A DNA stretch of 64,000 nucleotides from Albula goreensis (Eukaryota; Chordata; Actinopteri; Albuliformes; Albulidae). Below the pieces are notes generated by a model. It was given only the letters and a program-made list of their open reading frames with translations. It was not told the DNA's origin and did not search any database. Of this stretch, positions 22,738 to 34,886 are shown piece after piece (position 1 is the first letter of the stretch; every line of letters begins with the position of its first letter). The translations under genes and the position numbers were made by a program. The stretch covers positions 5,231,499-5,295,498 of the forward strand of contig CM040746.1 in assembly GCA_022829145.1 (NCBI GenBank), given 5' to 3'.

Positions 22738-23816
22738 GTCAGTGGGAGGTCAGGAAGGGTAACCAAGGGGTCAGACATACGGGAACACTTTGGCTGCGTT
22801 TGCGACGCTTGCCGTAAGTGGTAGAACTGGCACCTGTGGAGAAACCTATCCGGAGCTCAAACCTATGCATACCTCTGTCCTGTCATCACAGTATAAGCCA
22901 GTGACGCACAATCTGCCTGAGATGTGCTTCCCTGAAAGCATCCAATAAAAACAACATGCTTTTGTCGCACAAAGGTTAATTGGTGGCTGGCGGTGTTGTT
23001 GTGCAGGCTCATTTCACTTGCCTGGTAGCTTTATGAACAGAGTGGCTGCAGCACATCTGTAGTACTTGCGAGAACGTACATCCAGGGGTATGGGACACTG
23101 CTCCAGGCAGAGGATCCAGTCACTCATACTTTTACTCATATGTCAATTTCCAGGTCATTGTGCAACACCCTTTTTAAACTGCAGGGTGCGATAAAGAGTC
23201 TAAGAATGCCAGGATGAGTCCAGTGGGCCTTCAAGCAGGTGCTATGGCTCAGGTGCTGGGAATCCCCTGCATATGGCACAACACTGTGGTGTGAACGGCA
23301 AATTAGAAAGACCGATTTAATATTGCATATTTGTTGTTGTGTTTAAATGTTGCTGTTTTTGCTATATGCTGTTAATGAGCTGCTAAGTGAAGGCGATGAA
23401 TCAGGAAGATGAAAATCTAAGCATGTAATTCATTTTTGAATGCTGGAACCGTAATGCTCCTGACCAATGACTTGTATTGATTGAGAGGGTGAAAATGCTG
23501 AATGAGATTTGAGAGACGTTGAAAGTCATGAAGGATCAATGGGCATACTGGAATGTCAAGCCAGACAGGTAATGTCATTTGTTGAAAAAGAAATCCTCTT
23601 GAAAGAACCAGAGTTAGTGTTTTAAATTCCTTCCAGAATGGAGAAAGGTACTTTTTTGAACTTGCATTTATTTCCAGAGCCACAGATTGTTATTCATTGT
23701 TGATGTACAAATGCAGCATGTCTGCTTCCGTCAAGAGAGAGTGACGCGATTAGGACACACCTATTGCGTGGAAGTGCAATCTGACTGTGGGGATGCTGTT
23801 ACCCCAGCTCCTTCTC
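22738..23816 (+). other. Intronic DNA, no gene seen
   Basis: Unique-looking sequence with no tandem structure or recognisable coding segment. Confidence 0.4.
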
Positions 23817-24050
23817 CTCGCAGACCTCATTCCCACCAATCACAAAGGCTTTCCCCCAGTCACAGACCTCATTCCCACCAATCACAAAGGCTTTCCCCCA
23901 GTCACAGACCTCATTCCCACCAATCACAAAGCCTTACGTTAAGAGCCAGCGCAGCCAAGAGCCAGCGCAGCCAAGAGCCAGTGCAGCCGAGAGCCAGCGC
24001 AGCCGAGAGCCAGTGCAGCTGAGAGCCAGTGCAGCTGAGAGCCAGCCTGG
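23817..24050. repeat. Two adjacent tandem repeats (42 bp x3, 15-16 bp x7)
   Basis: The first is CAGACCTCATTCCCACCAAT plus CACAAAGGCTTTCCCCCAGT, about 42 bp, three copies to about 23937. The second, from about 23941, is AGAGCCAGCGCAGCC with alternating GCAGCCAAG, GCAGCCGAG and GCAGCTGAG variants. Confidence 0.9.
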
Positions 24051-24417
24051 GGGTGTGGTTTGCTGGGGGTGTGGTTTGCTGGAATGGAGGCGTTGGGATG
24101 TGGGGGCTGATGTGTTAGTATGATAATATCGCCCATCCGAGCAGGGAAAAACAGCCATGTTCCAGCTCAACAGCAGTGTGCAGAAAACACCGAGAAAAAA
24201 ACCTGGAGATCATGTCCCCTCCTCTACTGTGAAAAAAGGATGAGAGAGAGGAGGAAGAATGAAGAGATGGAGGGGGGGATGGAGGGGTGGAGGGGCCGAT
24301 GCAGTGCAGCGCAGTCAGAGCTAGAACAGACACCTCGCGCTCAGCCTTCCGCGGGTCGCCATGGAAACCACATTCCTCCCCCTGCCTGCATCCCTACAGA
24401 CTCTGACTCTATCGCTC

Positions 24418-24539
24418 TGCTCTCTCTCCCTTTTTCTCTCTCCTTTCTCTTTCTCTCTCTATCACTCTCTCATTCTCTGTGCTGAACAAACATATGCACA
24501 GGAGATACATGTGTACGTACTCTGTTACATGTACTGTGG

Positions 24540-24596
<57 letters not shown>

Positions 24597-25262
24597 ATAT
24601 GTGTAATTCATGCACAGAGTTGTAAATATGCATTTACACAAGCAAATGCAGAGATGAATATGCATTTTCAGGCAGGCACGGAGATTGACACATGCATTGC
24701 TGTTGCTTTTTTCCTCCATTTCTTCCCCTCCCTCTCCCTCTCTCTATCTCTCTCATGCTTCCTGCAACACATGGTTCCGGTCCCTTTCCCTCCGGCTATT
24801 GCCTTCCATCCGACTGCCAATTACCCATCTCTCTCTCTCTCCATCTCTCCCTCCAACTCTCTATCAATCATCTCTCCATCCCTCCATCTCTCATCCCTCC
24901 ATCTCTTTGTCCCCATCTCTCTGTCCCTTCATCTATCATCACTGCTTATCTCCTCATCTTCAAGTTCTCTTTTTCATTGTGGTTGGTCAACCTCCCCCAT
25001 TACTGTCCTTCCCCTCCAGGTTGCTGTCTGTCACTCATACCAGCCCTGTAATGTCTCCTCCACAACTCTTCTCACGACCTCCCTCTCTCCTGACATTCCC
25101 CTCTCCTTCTCTCCCTCTCTTCTCCCTAACTTCCTTTTCCTCTTGATCCTTCTTTGCCCCATGTCTCCTCTCCATCTCCTTTTCTCTCTCTCTCTCTCTC
25201 CCCCTCCTTTCTTTCATTCTTGCACCCCCCTCTCTCTTGTTCTCCCCCACCTCCCTATCATT
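24418..25262. repeat. Pyrimidine-rich (CT/TCTC) region with a (TG)26 insert
   Basis: The plus strand is dominated by CTCTCT, CCCTCC and CATCTCTC runs. A near-pure TG run lies at 24542-24595. Ser/Pro/Leu-rich frames of up to 260 codons on the plus strand result from this composition. No conserved domain is visible. Confidence 0.8.
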
Positions 25263-26425
25263 AACGTGTCAGTCGGATGTTCTGTGTTTGTTGGAGCAGC
25301 TGTTTGCTGCCACCAGGCCTATTAATAGGGGACCGGCCAGCGCTGGTGTTTTCTGTCTGTGAGTGTATGTGGGAGCAGAGTGTGAGCACTCAGTGTAAAG
25401 GGGGGGTCTGCTTTGTGTTTGTAGGGTGCAGTCCCACGTTCAGGGCCCTGTTCCACCCCCCCAGGACTGCCTGATTTAGCTGCAGTGTAACCCACCTCCT
25501 AAATAATGAACCGTTCATGCTCCTCTTTCATCAAAACGTTCAGACGGGTCTGCCTTTCCTTCCCTCAGTGTTTGCAATGTTATCTGCCAATTTACAGATG
25601 GCCTTAAAAAACATGGCATTTTGGTTGGAGTGCAGTTAAAAACCCTGCAGAAATCAGACTGCTTTGTTTTCTAGAGGCGGAGACAAGGGGATGGAGTGGG
25701 GGCGGGGGCAGGTTGCCATTGTTGAGACATATTTGCGGACCCAAGGGGAAATTCTAGGTTTGGTGTTTTTTTTTCTGTTTTCTCTCCTTAAGCAGTCCCT
25801 GCTCCTGCTCCCTCCATTAGCAGCAAGGCTGTAACTGCCTGCGATGTGTCACAGAGTGCGGACTGCTCCTTTAAGTCTCTTGCTGTGCATCATTTTTCCT
25901 TATTTGGGCGGTTTCCTGTCAGGTGACCACAGTTATCACATGACCGCTCTCTCTTAGAATGCACAGAAATTCTAGAAGCGCTCTATAAGTGAGCTAGCTT
26001 GCATTTGGGGGGAGGGGGTGGGAGGGGGTGGATGTGTAGAGGGGGGCGCACAGAGCACAGCCAGGCCAGTGTATTTTATGTAATGAAAAATGTGTTCGCA
26101 TACATACAGCTCTAATAGCTCAGGCTGTGTTGTGTTGTGTTGTGTTGTGTTGTCGTGTTGTGTTGGGGTGAAATGTGTGAGCGTACTCACTGCTCACTGA
26201 TCTGGGGTAGGGTGTGTGTTGTGTTGAGGTGAAATTTGGTCCTTCCTGGACAGGAAAACCACCCACCTTCTGCAATAAATCACTGGGCTCCCACTTTTCA
26301 TTTGTCAGGGGAGGGTCAAAGGTTACCAATTTCATTCCATAAGATAAATGGCTTTGTATTGTTTATCCTCAGCTATTCCAGGTTCCAGAATTTAATTGGA
26401 TTTAGTTTTGACAAGCATGCAGGAA
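25263..26425 (+). other. Intronic DNA with minor simple repeats
   Basis: Contains a G-rich patch (about 26008-26048) and a TGTTG pentamer run (26125-26165). No gene was recognised. Confidence 0.4.
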
Positions 26426-26580
26426 TACGCACACACACACACACATGCATACACACATGAGCATACACACACACGCTAAAATATGTACACACACACACAC
26501 ACATGCATACACACATGAGCATACACACACACGCTAAAATATGTACACACACACACACATGCATACACACACACAGTATG
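26426..26580. repeat. CA microsatellite with about 69-bp duplicated block
   Basis: The block ACACATGCATACACACATGA followed by GCATACACACACACGCTAAAATATGT occurs twice in tandem, with a partial third copy. Confidence 0.85.
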
Positions 26581-27599
26581 AGTTGCACCACATGCAGTGT
26601 AGATCATGAGATTTTGCTCAGTCAGAGGTCCATAGACACAGCGTATGGCGGCTCCTCCCATTTCTCCTCTCCCATTTCTGAAAGCTCATATTCATACTGT
26701 AAGCTGTCCACATGCATTTCAGAACCCAGCACCTTTATCCCTAACTCTTTTTATTGTTTGTCTTGTTCAAATGTAGTATAACAGTAGTTTACTGTCACCC
26801 TACACTTTTGTGATTGAATATATTTCCATCTCGTTTAATTTTGGGTTATTATAGTTAGATCAATTATAATTATTGGCTGTTTCGTTGATGTGATTTGTAG
26901 ATGACAAAACCTGCATTTCAAGAAGACAACGACATGAATGGATCGCAGCTCTAATGTCTGGCCCAGTGCTCAGTCTCCATTTTGGAGCGCTGGGCAGATT
27001 TGCCTTATGTAACTGCTACCTGAGCTAAACCGGTAGACCGTACAGCGTGCCTTTACATGAGAATGTTGAGTATTCTTATTGCGCTGCGCTTCTGCTCTGC
27101 TGTATCGGTTTTTAACCCTGAGAGAAGGCATCTGCGGGTAGCCATGTTTAAAGTGTCATTATGTAACCGAGACGGTGGGATACGGAGACAAATAACAGGA
27201 AGCCAGGGAGGGTAGAGCCTCTCGATGCTGCTAATCGCCGCAGAGGGCTGAAGCAGGACAATTCCTCAAATGGCTGAATGTCAAATGCACTGTGACAGCA
27301 AGAGGCATGTAAAATAACCAGCAAAGGAAATGCATGTCTGTCACAGGACAGATGCGTCTCTGCAATCAGACCACAGTTCCCCCGCCAATCTGTTATTATT
27401 TATTACGCTACAAAACAGCTCCAATCAGATGTGTTTGGTAACCTAACCCTCTGTCTCTGCTCTCTCTCTCTCTCTCTTGCTCTCTCTCTTTCCTTCTGTG
27501 CCCATTGATTGGTTCTGACTGAGGAGACCTACCGTTTTTTATGTTTTTATATTATATAATCTTTAAAGCAATAGGCTGTTTTTTTCCCAGAGGGTCCTC
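26581..27599 (+). other. Intronic DNA, no gene seen
   Basis: Unique-looking sequence with a short CT run near 27460-27490. Confidence 0.4.
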
Positions 27600-27617
27600 G
27601 CACACCCACAAACATAT

Positions 27618-27658
<41 letters not shown>

Positions 27659-27682
27659 TGTACACTCACACACAAACATATG

Positions 27683-27714
<32 letters not shown>

Positions 27715-27737
27715 TGTACACTCACACACAAACATAT

Positions 27738-27784
<47 letters not shown>

Positions 27785-27858
27785 TGTACACTCACACACA
27801 AACATATGTACATGTACATTAATACACCCATAAACACACACACATGCACACATGATTG

Positions 27859-27891
<33 letters not shown>

Positions 27892-28320
27892 GTACACACA
27901 CACATACACACACACACACACAAACACATGTACACTACACACACTCACATAAATACAAATGTGATGTACACACACACACACAAATGTATGTACACACATA
28001 CATACACACACTCACATACAAATGTATGTACACACATATGCTCGCTCACATAAATATATGTACATGCAGAAACAAATATACACATAAACACACGCATGCA
28101 TGCAAACACAAACATGTACACAAGCACATCAACATTTGTATATAAACAAATGCTCACGCACACACACACAATCACACAGAAACATACATGCACACCAACA
28201 TGCACATACATGCTGGAATGCATACAGTCACACACAGACATACATACACACACATTTTCATGCATGCACACACACTCACTCATACGCACGCGCTCACGCG
28301 CGCACTCACATGCCCATGTG
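27600..28320. repeat. Long (CA)n compound microsatellite with about 62-72-bp sub-repeats
   Basis: CACACA runs alternate with the phrase ACACATGTACACTCACACAC AAACATATGTA, repeated three to four times early on. From about 27950 the pattern decays into ACATACACAC and AACACAAACATG. Both strands are open over long stretches as a result. Confidence 0.93.
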
Positions 28321-28868
28321 TGCACACAGAGAGCATTCTCCCACGCTCTCTTGCTTTCCCTGTGTCTTTGCAGTCTTTATTTCCCTCCCCTCTGCTGCTG
28401 TTCACTCTGTTCTGTTAATTACCTCCCTCTCTAATCCAAATCACTCCATCTGCAAAACTTTCTGGTTCTTATCGCAGCATTTTGCAGGTTATGTGCAGAG
28501 TGTCACTGGATATGTGCAGAATATCGCAGGTTTTGTGCAGCATATCGCAGGATATGCTTTAGCTTGGTTGACCTGACTTTGAGGAAGCCTACCAGAGCTG
28601 TCTTCAGGGTCCTACTGGCTGGGACTCACAGAGCCCTTGTGTCTTCTGGAGATTTAAGCTCTGATTGGCCACTTTTTCTTTTTTAAATGCGAAAGTATTT
28701 TACTCTGTCTTCTGCTTAGGAAATCTGCATAATCTGCAGGAATACAATGTGATGATAATTAAGTGTGCTGTGGTTGCATGTGATTAAGTGAGGCAGAGCC
28801 TGCTGCTTGTACCTCCTGGTCAGATTGGAAGAGCACAGTGTGCAGTAAGTGTAAAGCCTCACTGGGCT
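28321..28868 (+). other. Intronic DNA with a small 22-24-bp repeat
   Basis: At 28476-28555 a motif GCAG.TTTTGTGCAG / ATATCGCAGGATATGTGCAG recurs about four times. The rest shows no feature. Confidence 0.5.
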
Positions 28869-29310
28869 ATGCAAACACTTACACATGCACACACACACAG
28901 AACACATGCACATACATGTCTGCACACATAAGCATGAATTCACAAACACACAGACACTCTTATGCACACACATGAATGCACACACATAGTACATGTATAT
29001 ACTATTAACCATGGACACACTCACTCAAACACTAATACATGCATAAATATACAAATGCACATAGTTACACATGTTTACAAACACCTGAACATCACATATG
29101 CAGTCACACATGCACACACACAAACACACACAAGGCAGCATCTCTCAGACCCATGCCTGCACACTCCATTCCCAGTACTGTAATAAGCTGTACACACAGA
29201 ATTTAGATACTTCTCCATGCTCACACTCTCTCTCACACACACCCGGCCACACATACACATGCACACACACATATCTGTGCACATATATATAAACACCCAC
29301 ACAGTAAGCA
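28869..29310. repeat. CA-rich imperfect microsatellite
   Basis: Degenerate ACACATGCAC-type sequence with many interruptions. Confidence 0.8.
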
Positions 29311-30299
29311 CTCTCTCTCTCTCTTGCTCTCTGCCCACTTCGGAGCTCAGGCGCGGAGTGCTTTTTGTGGTGTTCACACATGTTGATGCAGTGAACACGA
29401 CAGGCATTTCCCAGTATCCATCTGTGCTCTCTGCGCTTTGTGTTTGACCTGAGCTGTGTTTCCATGTAATGGTTGGCTATGCAAAACACAGCACCAACTA
29501 TGGTTACTTTGATGAGGGCCCCAGCCTCACCCTCAATCAGCTGCGTGGGGCACGGCTGTATCTTAATAGAGAAACGATCTGTTCAGTTCAATATCTTCCT
29601 CTAAAGAGAGAGTGCGATTGTTTTGCATTACATTAATCCATATATGCATTCATGAGGAAAACATGTTTTCAAATTTTCATGCAGATTAAATGTGATTAGG
29701 CAGAGTGTATTTCATGAGTCACATAACATGAGAGACATTATTTTGTGTTTGATTTTGTGATTGGAGTCTGGGGGTGGAGTCATACCTGATCATTCTAGTG
29801 AGGCTGACACCCAGGGGACCTGAGAGAGCGCCAAATTGAATGGATGAATAAATAAACACACTATGTGAGAAAGGCAGACAAACAGTGAGCGCTGTGATGG
29901 CAGAGGAGTTTCATGATGATTTATACCTGTATGAAAAACCGGTTTGGCAGGTGAGGGGCTGTCTGTAAATATTTCTCCTGAAACTTTAATTCAACAAACC
30001 CTTATTTTGAGTTCATACCATTAAATGTACAATCAGTTTGAAATGGATCAGCAGCTGAACACAAATTGCGTAAACCTTTAAAATATGATAAACTCATAGA
30101 TTTACACAGAGTATACCAAAATAATTGGAAGTCAGTTGTGATTTGCTTTAATGAAAATGTAAAAAGAATCTATTTTGTCAGAATCTATATTTAAAGAGTC
30201 ACCTGTAATAAATTCAGCTTTTTCAGTCAGCTTTTGTTATTTTGGCTAGCTGAAAGAATGGGACAGGATGGTTTAATTTCATCAGCTGCACCCCACATT

Positions 30300-30362
30300 G
30301 TGGAGGGCCACAGACAAAGTCTCTCTCTTTCTCTCGCTCTCTCTCTCTCTCTGTCTCTTTCT
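30300..30362. repeat. CT-rich tract
   Basis: TCTCTCTTTCTCTCGCTCTC tract directly before the 53-bp repeat. Confidence 0.75.
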
Positions 30363-30380
30363 CTGACAGTGCACTATGTG

Positions 30381-30534
30381 CAGCCCCAGTGTATAGATGT
30401 GTGGCCCCTTTAAGATAAGCCAGTGAGGTTGTGCAGCCCCAGTGTATAGATGTGTGGCCCCTTTAAGAGAAGCCAGTGAGGCTGTGTAGCCCCAGTGTAA
30501 AGATGCGTAGCCCCTTTAAGAGAAGCCAGTGAGG
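30381..30534. repeat. Three tandem 53-bp units upstream of the SAP102 exon
   Basis: The unit is CAGCCCCAGTGTATAGATGT, then GTGGCCCCTTTAAGATAAGC, then CAGTGAGG. There are three copies, with the third most diverged. The array lies about 1.1 kb before the SAP102 start codon, between two pyrimidine tracts, so it falls in the probable promoter region. Any regulatory role is inference. Confidence 0.88.
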
Positions 30535-30635
30535 CGCAGAGGCCTGCTGCTGCTGATGGTGGCATTGCTGCCCTCTGATTGGCTGTGGATGTCAAGGCTG
30601 AGGTGCTAGAGGGATGCTACTGCTACGTATCTCCC

Positions 30636-30722
30636 TTTCTCTCTCTCTCTCTCTCACTCTCCCTCCCTCTCTCTCCCTCTCTTTCTCTCTCCCTCTCTCT
30701 CTCACTTTCTCCCTCTCTCGTT
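30636..30722. repeat. CT-rich pyrimidine tract at the SAP102 promoter
   Basis: CTCTCTCTCACTCTCCCTCC-type sequence of about 85 bp immediately upstream of the probable 5' UTR. GA/CT tracts are common in vertebrate promoter regions, but a function here is unproven. Confidence 0.7.
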
Positions 30723-31655
30723 TGCTCACATCCTTCTGTGTAATCGGCAACTAGGGCAAGCTGGCAGTCCTCAGCTCAGCTCCTCTCTGCAGGCTGAGAA
30801 AAGAGAGAGAGAAACGGATAGAAAAAACGCTGCTCAACCCAGGAGGAGAGGAGGAAGAGAAAAAGGAGAAAAAATAGCTTGACTAAAAAGAGGAGAGACA
30901 AGAGGAACAAAGATTGTGGAAGATTTCATCAGTGGATAAAGACCCTTTTCTATATGTATTGTTTATATATATATTTGTACACACGCATATAGATATTTAT
31001 ATATATATACTTATACATATATACTTGTATATAAACACGTGTATGTGTTGCTCGTCTGTTTATATTGATATTTTTATATGTATTTGTGTGTGTAAATATA
31101 TATATAATATAAACAAATATATATCTCATAAATTTATTCATATCACTGTGAAAACGGCATGGCAAGTGGAGATTTCTACCATCAGGGCTGGTCTCTGAAT
31201 GTGTGATCTGTGTACAGTTTCAGTTTTCATTGTTTTTTCCCTGTCCTTTACGTCAAGAAGAGGAAGACTTCTTTCCCCCTTTCCATCTTCTCCTTTTTCT
31301 TCTGCAGTGGCTTCATCCCTTTATTTGGCTTGCAGTAGGGGGAAGAAGATTCCAAAAAAAGGGGGGTAAGAATAACATGATAAAATTCCCGTGATTTTTT
31401 TTTTTTTTTGTTTTTTTTTTTGCCGTTCGTGGTGGGATTTTTCCCGTCGCCGTCCAGCGGTTGCGGTTGGTTATCAGGAGCTTACTAAACCAGCGTGCGG
31501 CGCACCATCGCCTCGCGAACGGAACAGAACGGAGCGACGCTCGCGTGCGTTCACCCAGGAGCCCCCCCAGAACCCCGCAGTAGAAGAAGAGGAAGAATAA
31601 GAAGCAGAGGAAGAAGGAGAGAAGCGCAAGAGCAACCCCCTCACAGCCAGCCAGC
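30723..31655 (+). promoter_or_regulatory. dlg3: Probable core promoter and 5' UTR of the SAP102-type dlg3 transcript
   Basis: About 930 bp precede the SAP102 ATG. The order is a purine-rich block (30796-30915), an AT-rich block of TATATA repeats (about 30950-31135), a T-rich stretch (31391-31422) and a CpG-rich final 200 bp, typical of a leader. An in-frame TAG at 31581-31583 fixes the upstream limit of the coding frame. A GTAAGA donor at 31366 and a CAG at 31455-31457 after the T-rich stretch could bound a 92-nt 5' UTR intron. The transcription start is not determined. Confidence 0.45.
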
Positions 31656-32060
31656 ATGCACAAGCACCACCACTGCTGCAAGTGCCCGGAATGCTACGAG
31701 GTGACTCGCATGGCCGCCCTGCGCAGAATGGACGCTCAGTCGTACGGGGACTGGCAGCCCGATCCGTACGGATACCCACCTGGGTACAGCGCCGGCGGCC
31801 CCGCCATGCCTACCCCAGCTGCGGGTGGCGGAGGGGCCGGCGGAGGAGGCGGGGGTGGAGGAGGAGGTGGGGGCGGAGGAGGAGGGGGCACCCTTGGGAG
31901 AAGTAAGGGCAAGATGCTGTCCGGCGGAGGGGGGCCCGGAGGTCCCAATGCCAAGGGCCAGTCCAAGGGCGGCCTGAAGGTGAACGGCAGCAGTGCGGGA
32001 GGGCAGGGAGGAGGATGGTGGCCGGAGTGCACCTGCTCCAACAGGGACTGGTACGACCAG
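31656..32060 (+). CDS. dlg3: dlg3 (SAP102) first coding exon
   Basis: This exon encodes the N-terminal 135 residues of SAP102, a postsynaptic MAGUK scaffold that carries NMDA receptors through its PDZ domains. It opens MHKHHHCCKCPECYEVTRMA, nearly identical to mammalian SAP102 (MHKHQHCCKCPECYEVTRLA), with the same Cys cluster (7, 8, 10, 13). YGDWQPDPYG follows at about 30-39. A Gly-rich stretch at about 57-78 includes 17 consecutive Gly and is longer than I know from mammals. The end is WWPECTCSNRDWYDQ with Cys 125 and 127. The ATG has A at -3 and an in-frame stop at 31581. The donor is CAG|GTAAAA at 32061, phase 0, the point where mammalian SAP102 continues VNGSDG into PDZ1. The frame runs 20 codons past the donor to a stop; that part is intron. 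Confidence 0.94.
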
Positions 32061-33210
32061 GTAAAAACCTCTCTCCTCTCCCTCTCTAACCCCCCATTCC
32101 TCACCCTCAACCCCCGCTAGCGTCACTGGGAGCATTCGCAATGAAGCCTGGGGGTGTGTGGGGGGAACGGCTGTCTTTATGTAAGAGGGTGCCTCTTTAA
32201 CACTGTCAGTTTATCAATGCTTCTGTCCATCCAGCAGGACGGGGTTCTTTAGCTGGGAGAGACACAGATGTGTGCATGTTTAGAGAAAGCTAGCTCGTTA
32301 GTCATCGCGTCTTGCTCTAGCTTGTGGCTGATGGGGGGGGTGGTTGGGCTCTGTTGGGGTTTGGGGGGGTCCAGGCTCGGCGACTGCTGCCGCCAGTCGA
32401 GCGTTTAGCCATATTCCTGCGTCCATGGTCGTCTTTTTTAGAGGATTCAGAGGTCTCAATCATACGTGCGTTGCGGCCAGCTGAAATCGTCTCTCGTTAT
32501 GACATTCAGTGGCTATTGATATTCCCCTGTTGTTTTATTGATTCATCCATGCACAATTTTTCACAGTGGAGGTTCTGCGACATTAGCATTCTACAGATAC
32601 AATACAGTGGAAGTGAAACACATTAAAGAAAGCATCTGTTGGCTTTTGCTTTTCCACGCTGCCTGAATCCAGCAGGGCATCATATGCATGGCATTCAGGT
32701 GAAATTAGACGCGATGCTGTGCCTCTCATGGCTCTCTCTGATACATGAGGGCAGCCTTCTGTCCACCTGCAGCACATAAAGAGGATGCCTCTCTCATATT
32801 TTAGCACCATTTCTGATGCACTGCAAAATGTCTGCAAAGGAACAGTCTCTCTCAGAGAGCATAATTGTTTGTAGAGAGAGAAGGAGAGGAAGAGAGAGAG
32901 AGAAGTGGGGTAGAGCATATTTAATAATAATTGATACCTACATGTGACTCGGTAATTAATTTCTGGTGAATTGTTCTAGACCAGAGGTCGGATTGAGAAT
33001 GATGAGGAAGGTATATGCATCCAGATAACAGGGTGAAGTTTGTGTACAATGGCCGAAATAGCCCTTTCATTTACATTCTGTAATGAATCTCATTGTCCCA
33101 ATATCCCTGACATCCACACTGTTCTGCGTGAGATTCCAATAGCTCCTATGCCTTGATAGAGACTGCAACAAAAGCTTAGGTACAGAATCTGTAATTAAGG
33201 TGGGTGTTTT

Positions 33211-33212
<2 letters not shown>

Positions 33213-33301
<89 letters not shown>
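33213..33301. repeat. (TG)n microsatellite, about 44 uninterrupted repeats
   Basis: A near-perfect TG run of almost 90 bp, the longest pure dinucleotide in the window, flanked by AGAGAG and looser TGTG tracts to about 33540. Length polymorphism is likely. Confidence 0.95.
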
Positions 33302-33304
<3 letters not shown>

Positions 33305-34886
33305 AGAGAGAAAGAGAATGATGGGTGGGGGCAGGGTAGCATTTGATGTGTGAAATGCCAGAATTTTCATCATTGGATGTCTGTGTGTTGTACATGTAAA
33401 TGTGTGTGTGTATGTATGTGCATGTTCGTGTGCACCAAAGAAAGAGAGAGGGAGAGTGAAAGAGAGAGAGAACATGGGGTGGAGGGCAGGAACATGTACA
33501 ATGTATGTAATGGTGTGAGTGTGTGTGTGTTTGTGTGTTTCTGCATATGCTTTACAGCACACATGTGACAGTGTGCAGGTCTCTGTGAATGAGAGAGAGC
33601 AGGTGAGTGAGGTAGTGATACAGAGAGGCAGGGAGCATGAGAGTAAAATGGAGGCTGAAAATTGTGAGAGAAAATTTCACTCAACACTGAACACCACCAC
33701 ATACAAAACCTTCTGACCCTGTTAGTGCTGGCTTACCCCTGTCATTCACAGGGAATCTTACATCAGCTGACACTGGCAGATTCTCCTCGCCATTTGCTTT
33801 CCAGGAGGTTCTGTGAGGAAGAGGAGCAGTAAGGAAATATGCTGCATTTGAAGGAGTGTTTTACATTCTGGCAGCACAGTGCCGATATCTCACATCCACT
33901 TCAGACCATTTGGTACTGCAATTAGCTCTGCTACATAATGTCTTTCTTTCCTTTTTCACGTTTCTAAATCCCCAGTATAAATATACATAATGTGTTTATT
34001 TTTACAGCTATGCAGAACATATCATGCATAATTTCAGTTTGTGAAGCTTTCTGAATTTGTTAGGTTACGTGTTGTTTGAGGCCTTTGGGTAGCGGTTGGT
34101 GCTGGTCGTGTAGGGGAGGTATCAGGATTAGTGGTGGTGGAATAAGGAGTCATAACGTGGGTAATGGGTGGCGTTCCAATCAAGTCACTGACTTCTTTAA
34201 ACCACACAACACGATTGGCTCAGCTCAGCCTGGTCCTGGCAGCATATGGTAGCTCCACCAGTTTGTAGTGCGATCACCAGCCACAGGCGGGGAAAGGAGG
34301 GCTGGCAGAGATGCTCTTTTCACAGGAGCTCATATGTGTCACAGCCAGGGTTAAGATATCAATCAATGGCATCATATTACAATAAGTAAATGGATATATG
34401 TGAATAAAAAAACATGTTTAGATGCTTATTTATGGTGTGAGCATGGATATATGTCAGTTTATATATACACCACCAATTATTCAAGGGTAACGCAAAGTGC
34501 CATGTGTGGAGTTAAACCTTTTTTGCTGCAAATTTTCAAGGCAAGAAAAGTCATTTTAAAAGAGCACAAAGCAGTGCTGAAGACAGAGGGAAAGGAGCCG
34601 ATGGAGGCAGGAGGGCTGGGGGTGTTACATAAGAGAAGCCAGTTGGTAGTGCTGTGAGGATAGAGCACTCATAGCATCTGTCCCCCAGTTTCTACACACA
34701 CCACCCTCTCACTACATTCATCCTCTCATCCATTCCCCACAGTACAATCATGCTCTCACCCAGTGTCTGCACTCACCTTCTCACCCAGAGAGGCATTCAC
34801 TGTATCACACCCTCACCCACTCATTTGTTCACTCACTCACTGCTGCACATTCTGTGACACATTCATTCTCTTTGTGTTTCTGCTGT

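Noticed and set aside
24543-25325. 260-codon plus-strand Ser/Leu/Pro-rich frame
   Set aside because: It starts in a TG run and continues through a CT-rich tract; composition alone accounts for it.
31736-32141. Minus-strand Pro-rich frames opposite the SAP102 exon
   Set aside because: They mirror the Gly-rich coding strand; the plus-strand homology to SAP102 is decisive.
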